From: JBJHDF01 sp050486405
Lineage (GTDB): Bacteria; Pseudomonadota; Gammaproteobacteria; Pseudomonadales; Cellvibrionaceae
Direction: 5' to 3'
Assembly (NCBI GenBank): GCA_050486405.1
Contig: JBJHDF010000026.1
Location: 1-51,289, forward strand
Length of the DNA stretch: 51,289 bases
Shown here: positions 47,751 to 51,289 of the stretch, piece after piece
Layout: each line of letters starts with the position of its first letter
Position numbering within the stretch: position 1 is the first letter of the stretch
Made by a program: the position numbers and the translations under genes
Notes under the pieces: generated by a model
Told to the model about the DNA's origin: nothing
The model's input: only the letters and a program-made list of their open reading frames with translations
Databases searched by the model: none

Positions 47751-49673
47751 GTGAAATACCTGACGCTTCTGCTCAACGCGCCCCGTGCGACCAAGCGGCT
47801 GATCTCGGTGATCTACGATGTACTGGCGATCACCCTGTCGTTCTACGCCGCCATGTGCCTGCGCCTGGGTACCTTTGTGGTGGATATCACCCCCGCCACC
47901 ACCCTGTTCACCCTGGGAGTGACCACGGTCTGCTCCATCGCCATCTTTATCAAGCTCGGTCTCTACCGGGCCATACTGCGCTTTATGACCATGCGCGCCA
48001 TGTCCGCCATCGCCGTGGGCGTGGTCATGTCCGGGCTGATACTGGCCACCCTGGGCTTTTTCACACAGGCCTATATCCCCCGCTCGGTGCCCATCATCTA
48101 CGTGTTCACCGCCCTGCTCTTTATCGGTCTGCCCCGGCTGTTGATGCGCAACCTGATTCTGCTGCTGAACAAGCAGCACGCCGGCGCCCGCGAGCCGGTG
48201 ATCATCTACGGTGCCGGCTACACCGGCCACCAGCTGGCGGCAGCGCTGAACAACAGCCCCTATCGGGTGGTGGGCTTTGTCGATGACGACCCGGAACTCC
48301 AGGGCCGCGTCATGGGCACCATTGCCGTCCACCCCCCGGAGTCGCTGGAGCGCCTGATCCAGCAGCAGGAGGCCACCAAGATACTACTGGCAGTGGGACA
48401 GGCCTCACGCAGCCGCCGGGCGGAGCTGCTGAGACAGTTGGAACCCTACGCCATCACGGTGCAGACGATCCCGGAAATGGCGGACATTCTCAGCGGCAGA
48501 GCCCGTATCGAGCACGTGCGCGATGTGGACATCGACGACCTGCTGGGCCGCGACCAGGTTACGCCCAACCCCGACCTGCTCAGCGCCTGCATCACCGACA
48601 AGGTGGTGATGGTCACTGGTGCCGGTGGATCCATCGGCAGTGAACTCTGCCGCCAGATCCTCGCCCAGCGGCCGAAAAAACTGATTCTGTTCGAGCTCAA
48701 CGAATACAGCCTCTATCAGGTGGAAGCCTCGCTGCAGGAGCGCCTGCTGGAACTCAACAGTGACACCCAACTGGTCAGTCTGCTGGGTTCAGTGCAGAAG
48801 GAACACCGCCTGGAAACCATCATGCGCACCTTCGGCGTGCACACCGTCTACCACGCCGCCGCCTACAAGCATGTGCCGCTGGTGGAGCACAACGTGGCCG
48901 AAGGGGTACGCAACAACGTCTTCGGCACCTGGTATTGCGCCGAGGCTGCCATCCGCGCCGGTGTGGAATCCTTTGTACTGGTCTCCACCGACAAGGCGGT
49001 GCGCCCCACCAATATCATGGGCGCATCCAAGCGCATGGCGGAATTGGTGCTACAGAGCCTGGCCCAGCGCCAGAGCGGCACCCGTTTTACCATGGTCCGC
49101 TTCGGCAACGTGCTGGACTCCTCCGGCTCGGTGGTCCCCCTGTTCCGCAAACAGATCAGGCAGGGTGGCCCTATTACTGTCACCCACCCGGAGATCATCC
49201 GCTATTTCATGACCATCACCGAAGCGGCCGAATTGGTGATTCAGGCCGGCGCCATGGGCACCGGCGGCGATGTCTTTGTGCTGGACATGGGCGAGCCGGT
49301 GAAAATCAGCGATCTAGCCCGGCGCATGGTGCACCTTTCCGGCCTGGAGGTGCGCGACGAGGAGCGCCCGGACGGCGACATCGAGATTCTCTACACCGGT
49401 CTGCGCCCCGGAGAAAAGCTCTATGAGGAACTGCTGATCGGCGATAACGTCAGCGGCACCGATCACAGCCGCATTATGCGGGCCGAGGAAGAGCGTCTGA
49501 ACTGGCCGGAAATGGAGATACTGCTGCAACAGCTGGACGACGCCTGCCACCACTATCGCTGTGACAGAATCATTGAGTTGCTGGGGCAGGCGCCCACCGA
49601 GTACCTGAGCAACGGCGAAAAGCTCGACGCCGTCTGGTCCCAGCAACCGGGCGCCAAATTGAGACTGGTTTAG
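47751..49673 (+). CDS. WbpM/CapD-type nucleotide-sugar 4,6-dehydratase
   Basis: 640 aa from GTG 47751, with AGGA 5 bases upstream; the longer open frame to 47565 crosses hairpins and has no family sequence. About four membrane helices span residues 10-130 (VIYDVLAITLSFYAAMCLRLG, shortened: SVIYDVLAITLSFYAAMCL). A CoA-binding-like Rossmann domain begins IIYGAGYTGHQLAAAL near 145. The catalytic SDR domain starts VMVTGAGGSIGSELC near 285, with STDKAVRPTNIMGASKRMAE near 412, where Met replaces the usual Tyr as in WbpM. These enzymes convert UDP-GlcNAc to the 4-keto-6-deoxy sugar for QuiNAc/FucNAc. Its stop interlocks with that of the convergent gene. Confidence 0.94.
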   Translation: MKYLTLLLNAPRATKRLISVIYDVLAITLSFYAAMCLRLGTFVVDITPATTLFTLGVTTVCSIAIFIKLGLYRAILRFMTMRAMSAIAVGVVMSGLILATLGFFTQAYIPRSVPIIYVFTALLFIGLPRLLMRNLILLLNKQHAGAREPVIIYGAGYTGHQLAAALNNSPYRVVGFVDDDPELQGRVMGTIAVHPPESLERLIQQQEATKILLAVGQASRSRRAELLRQLEPYAITVQTIPEMADILSGRARIEHVRDVDIDDLLGRDQVTPNPDLLSACITDKVVMVTGAGGSIGSELCRQILAQRPKKLILFELNEYSLYQVEASLQERLLELNSDTQLVSLLGSVQKEHRLETIMRTFGVHTVYHAAAYKHVPLVEHNVAEGVRNNVFGTWYCAEAAIRAGVESFVLVSTDKAVRPTNIMGASKRMAELVLQSLAQRQSGTRFTMVRFGNVLDSSGSVVPLFRKQIRQGGPITVTHPEIIRYFMTITEAAELVIQAGAMGTGGDVFVLDMGEPVKISDLARRMVHLSGLEVRDEERPDGDIEILYTGLRPGEKLYEELLIGDNVSGTDHSRIMRAEEERLNWPEMEILLQQLDDACHHYRCDRIIELLGQAPTEYLSNGEKLDAVWSQQPGAKLRLV

Positions 49674-50686
49674 GCTGCCGACTCCCGCACTCCAGCGCCC
49701 AGGCGCCAGGCCAGAATGCCCAGAGGCGCATAGGCCAGCAGCAACCCCAGGGCGCCAGGCAACCAGCCCTGCTGCACCGCCAGTGCCAGGGGAAACAACC
49801 ACAGCAGATTGATCAGCGCCACCGCCAGCGTAACCGGTCGGTGACTGCCAAAGCGGCGGGCGGCGTACTGGTAGGCATGGCTGCGATGGGCCTGGTAGAC
49901 ACGCTCACCGCGCCCCAGGCGACGGAACAGGGTAATGGTGGCATCCACCATAAACACACCCAGCAGAATCAGCGCCGCCCAGAAGTAAGCCGGAGACACA
50001 GCCGCGGCCAGTAGCCCCAGAGCGCCCAACATCAGCCCCACAAACCCGCTGCCCACATCCCCCATAAAAATCCGCGCCGGTGGCAGATTCCAGCACAGAA
50101 AACCGGCGTTGGCGGCCCCCAGACAGAACAGCAGCGTCGCCAGTTGCGGCCAGCCTTCCAGCCACAACAAAAAACCAAGAGTGAAAGCAGCGGTCACTGC
50201 TTCCACACCGGCAATGCCGTCTATGCCATCCATAAAGTTGTACAGGTTTAGCAGCCATACCAGGCCCAGCACCGCCAACAGGTGACCGGCCCAGCCCAGG
50301 TTCACCGCCTCACCCCAGAACACCAGCGGCGGCAAGCCGCCAACGGCGTACACAACCACCGCCGCACTGCCAAAATGGCACAGCAGACGCCAGCGCACCG
50401 GCACGTGGGACAGGTCATCCAGAAAGCCCACCAGCGCAATAATGCCACCACCCAAAGCCAGACCCAGCCCGGTGCGCGCATCCAATACGCCGGTGCTCCA
50501 GAAAGCGATCAGCAGACCGAGAAACACCAGCACAACGGCCGCACCGCCACCCCTTGGTGTCGGTTGTTGGTGAGAGCTGCGTTCGTTGGGAAGATCCAGT
50601 ATCCGCCGTTTAAGCGCCAGCCGCCGGGCGAGGTACGTCAAGACCAACGCCACGAAGAACGCCAGTACCGCTGCGATCACAGACAA
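49670..50686 (-). CDS. WbpL/WecA-type undecaprenyl-phosphate sugar-1-phosphate transferase
   Basis: 338 aa, MraY/WecA family, with about 10-11 membrane helices. The conserved acidic motifs are present: PTPRGGGAAVV near 43, LVGFLDDLSHVPVRWR near 85-100 (DD pair), LNLYNFMDGIDGIAG near 147-161, and the HIHH-like cytoplasmic region HRSHAYQYAARR near 277. The RGGG and FMDGIDG forms resemble Pseudomonas WbpL, which starts O-antigen with FucNAc or QuiNAc 1-phosphate. The start is TTG 50684-50686 or, equally likely, GTG 50680. It faces the WbpM-type gene tail to tail, whereas in Pseudomonas wbpL and wbpM are on the same strand. Confidence 0.92.
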   Translation of the reverse strand: MSVIAAVLAFFVALVLTYLARRLALKRRILDLPNERSSHQQPTPRGGGAAVVLVFLGLLIAFWSTGVLDARTGLGLALGGGIIALVGFLDDLSHVPVRWRLLCHFGSAAVVVYAVGGLPPLVFWGEAVNLGWAGHLLAVLGLVWLLNLYNFMDGIDGIAGVEAVTAAFTLGFLLWLEGWPQLATLLFCLGAANAGFLCWNLPPARIFMGDVGSGFVGLMLGALGLLAAAVSPAYFWAALILLGVFMVDATITLFRRLGRGERVYQAHRSHAYQYAARRFGSHRPVTLAVALINLLWLFPLALAVQQGWLPGALGLLLAYAPLGILAWRLGAGVRESAA

Positions 50687-50780
50687 ATCTCGCTGCGCCT
50701 GACAATGGGCAAAACTGCTATCGTGTTCATGGAACCTCCCACTCGCACCATCGCGCTCGGTCCGACCTTGCCGTGCCCCA

Positions 50781-51289
50781 TTACCGAATCAGATTGATAC
50801 CGCCTGACTCGATCATCCACAGGCCTCGCTCTGTGCTGACCGCCAGGTTTGCGCCATGCAACAGGCTGAGATAAGGATGTACCTCAACAGGCATTGGGGT
50901 AACAATATGGGTCATAAAAAAAGCAGCCATGCTAGCACCTTCCGGCATATCCCCGCCGGACTTGTCAAATGTCAAGCAGGATTTCGATAAAGGCTTCCTA
51001 TCAAGTATTTCCGCGTCAAACTTTGATACCGTCACTTTTATGTGTCCGCCCACCAACACCAGATCTGGATTTGTGGTGGCGGCAATCAAATAAACATCCC
51101 AGGCGCCCTCGTTTTGAGAGGGAATGACAATGGTATTGAATCGTTCCGAGCATGCACTGACGCCTCCCTCGAGCGCTGCAATTCTCGCTCTTATCATAGA
51201 CTCTTCCCTTTCCGAAAGACTTCTTTCAGGGTGCATATCGATACTGTAGTTCGCCTGCGTTTCGAACTTGACATCGGCAATTATCGAAA
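50781..51289 (-). CDS. Unrecognised protein, partial (5' end outside window)
   Basis: The frame has no stop between 50781 and the window edge, giving at least 169 codons. An ATG at 51236 could start a 151-aa form, but it lacks a ribosome binding site and the frame continues upstream with protein-like sequence (ADVKFETQANYSIDMHPERS), so the true start is probably outside. It contains an N-terminal acidic helix (SLSEREESMIRARIAALEGG) and a strand-rich body (TIVIPSQNEGAWDVYLIAA, DLVLVGGHIKVTVSKFD) with two cysteines. I do not recognise a family. It lies 94 bases upstream of the WbpL-type gene on the same strand. Confidence 0.6.
   Translation of the reverse strand, partial: SIIADVKFETQANYSIDMHPERSLSEREESMIRARIAALEGGVSACSERFNTIVIPSQNEGAWDVYLIAATTNPDLVLVGGHIKVTVSKFDAEILDRKPLSKSCLTFDKSGGDMPEGASMAAFFMTHIVTPMPVEVHPYLSLLHGANLAVSTERGLWMIESGGINLIR

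Noticed and set aside
1..51289. CRISPR array, prophage, toxin-antitoxin pair, restriction or other defence genes
   Set aside because: No regularly spaced repeats, integrase, phage module or nuclease/toxin pair is visible; the only mobile-like items are the two small repeats near 4450 and 39200.

Overview
The window is a GC-rich, densely packed stretch of a gammaproteobacterial chromosome. Gene content and order (leuC-leuD-leuB-asd-fimV-truA-trpF-trpB-trpA-accD-folC-dedD-cvpA-purF-metZ, adk next to tsaB, FimV, an AlgP/H1-like lysine-alanine protein, a TIGR04219 outer-membrane protein, a WbpM/WbpL pair) resemble Pseudomonas and, more closely, marine members of the former Cellvibrionales (Microbulbifer, Saccharophagus or Marinimicrobium relatives). 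This placement rests on gene order and remembered family distribution, not on a phylogeny. Nearly everything is housekeeping. I see no prophage, IS element, CRISPR array or defence island.

Layout. 1-2440: a partial outer-membrane-like protein, a membrane-anchored protein built from two copies of an uncommon domain, and methylglyoxal synthase. 2470-5509: cmk, pyrF, a secreted ComEA-like helix-hairpin-helix protein and trpS. 5574-9450: a DUF3524/GTDC1-type glycosyltransferase (predicted queuosine-tRNA mannosyltransferase), a secreted beta-rich protein, an M18 aminopeptidase and tsaB. 9604-11446: a histone-H1-like gene, an A/T-homopolymer spacer and adk. 11800-13840: a ribbon-helix-helix-like protein, a coiled-coil protein, an Lrp-type regulator and a divergent shikimate-kinase-like gene. 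13871-17703: an NhaP2-type antiporter and RNase II, divergent. 17677-21582: a TgpA-DUF58-MoxR cluster. 21607-34256: one long minus-strand run from fimV to metZ covering tRNA pseudouridine, tryptophan, malonyl-CoA, folate, purine and methionine synthesis. 34563-38946: asd and leuBDC. 39333-43644: a LysR regulator, a TIGR04219 protein, an omega-amidase, a sugar-nucleotide epimerase/reductase and galU. 43668-51289: phosphomannomutase, htpG, tRNA-Val(GAC), a WbpM-type dehydratase, a WbpL/WecA-type sugar-phosphate transferase and a partial unknown gene.

How parts fit together. Minus-strand genes from 21607 to 34256 often abut or overlap by 4 nt (GTGA junctions) and read as coupled operons. At the right end, the dehydratase, the NAD-dependent epimerase/reductase, GalU, phosphomannomutase and the polyprenyl-phosphate sugar-1-phosphate transferase together suggest synthesis and membrane loading of a 6-deoxy-HexNAc (QuiNAc or FucNAc) that starts a surface polysaccharide.

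Most unusual items: the tandem-duplicated domain protein at 519-1970, whose repeat resembles a domain I recall from Firmicutes phage structural proteins; a MITE-like element with about 29-bp terminal inverted repeats between leuC and the LysR gene; a run of long hairpins directly upstream of tRNA-Val; an isolated REP-like palindrome near trpS; and an inverted repeat around the likely fimV promoter. None was tested by search.
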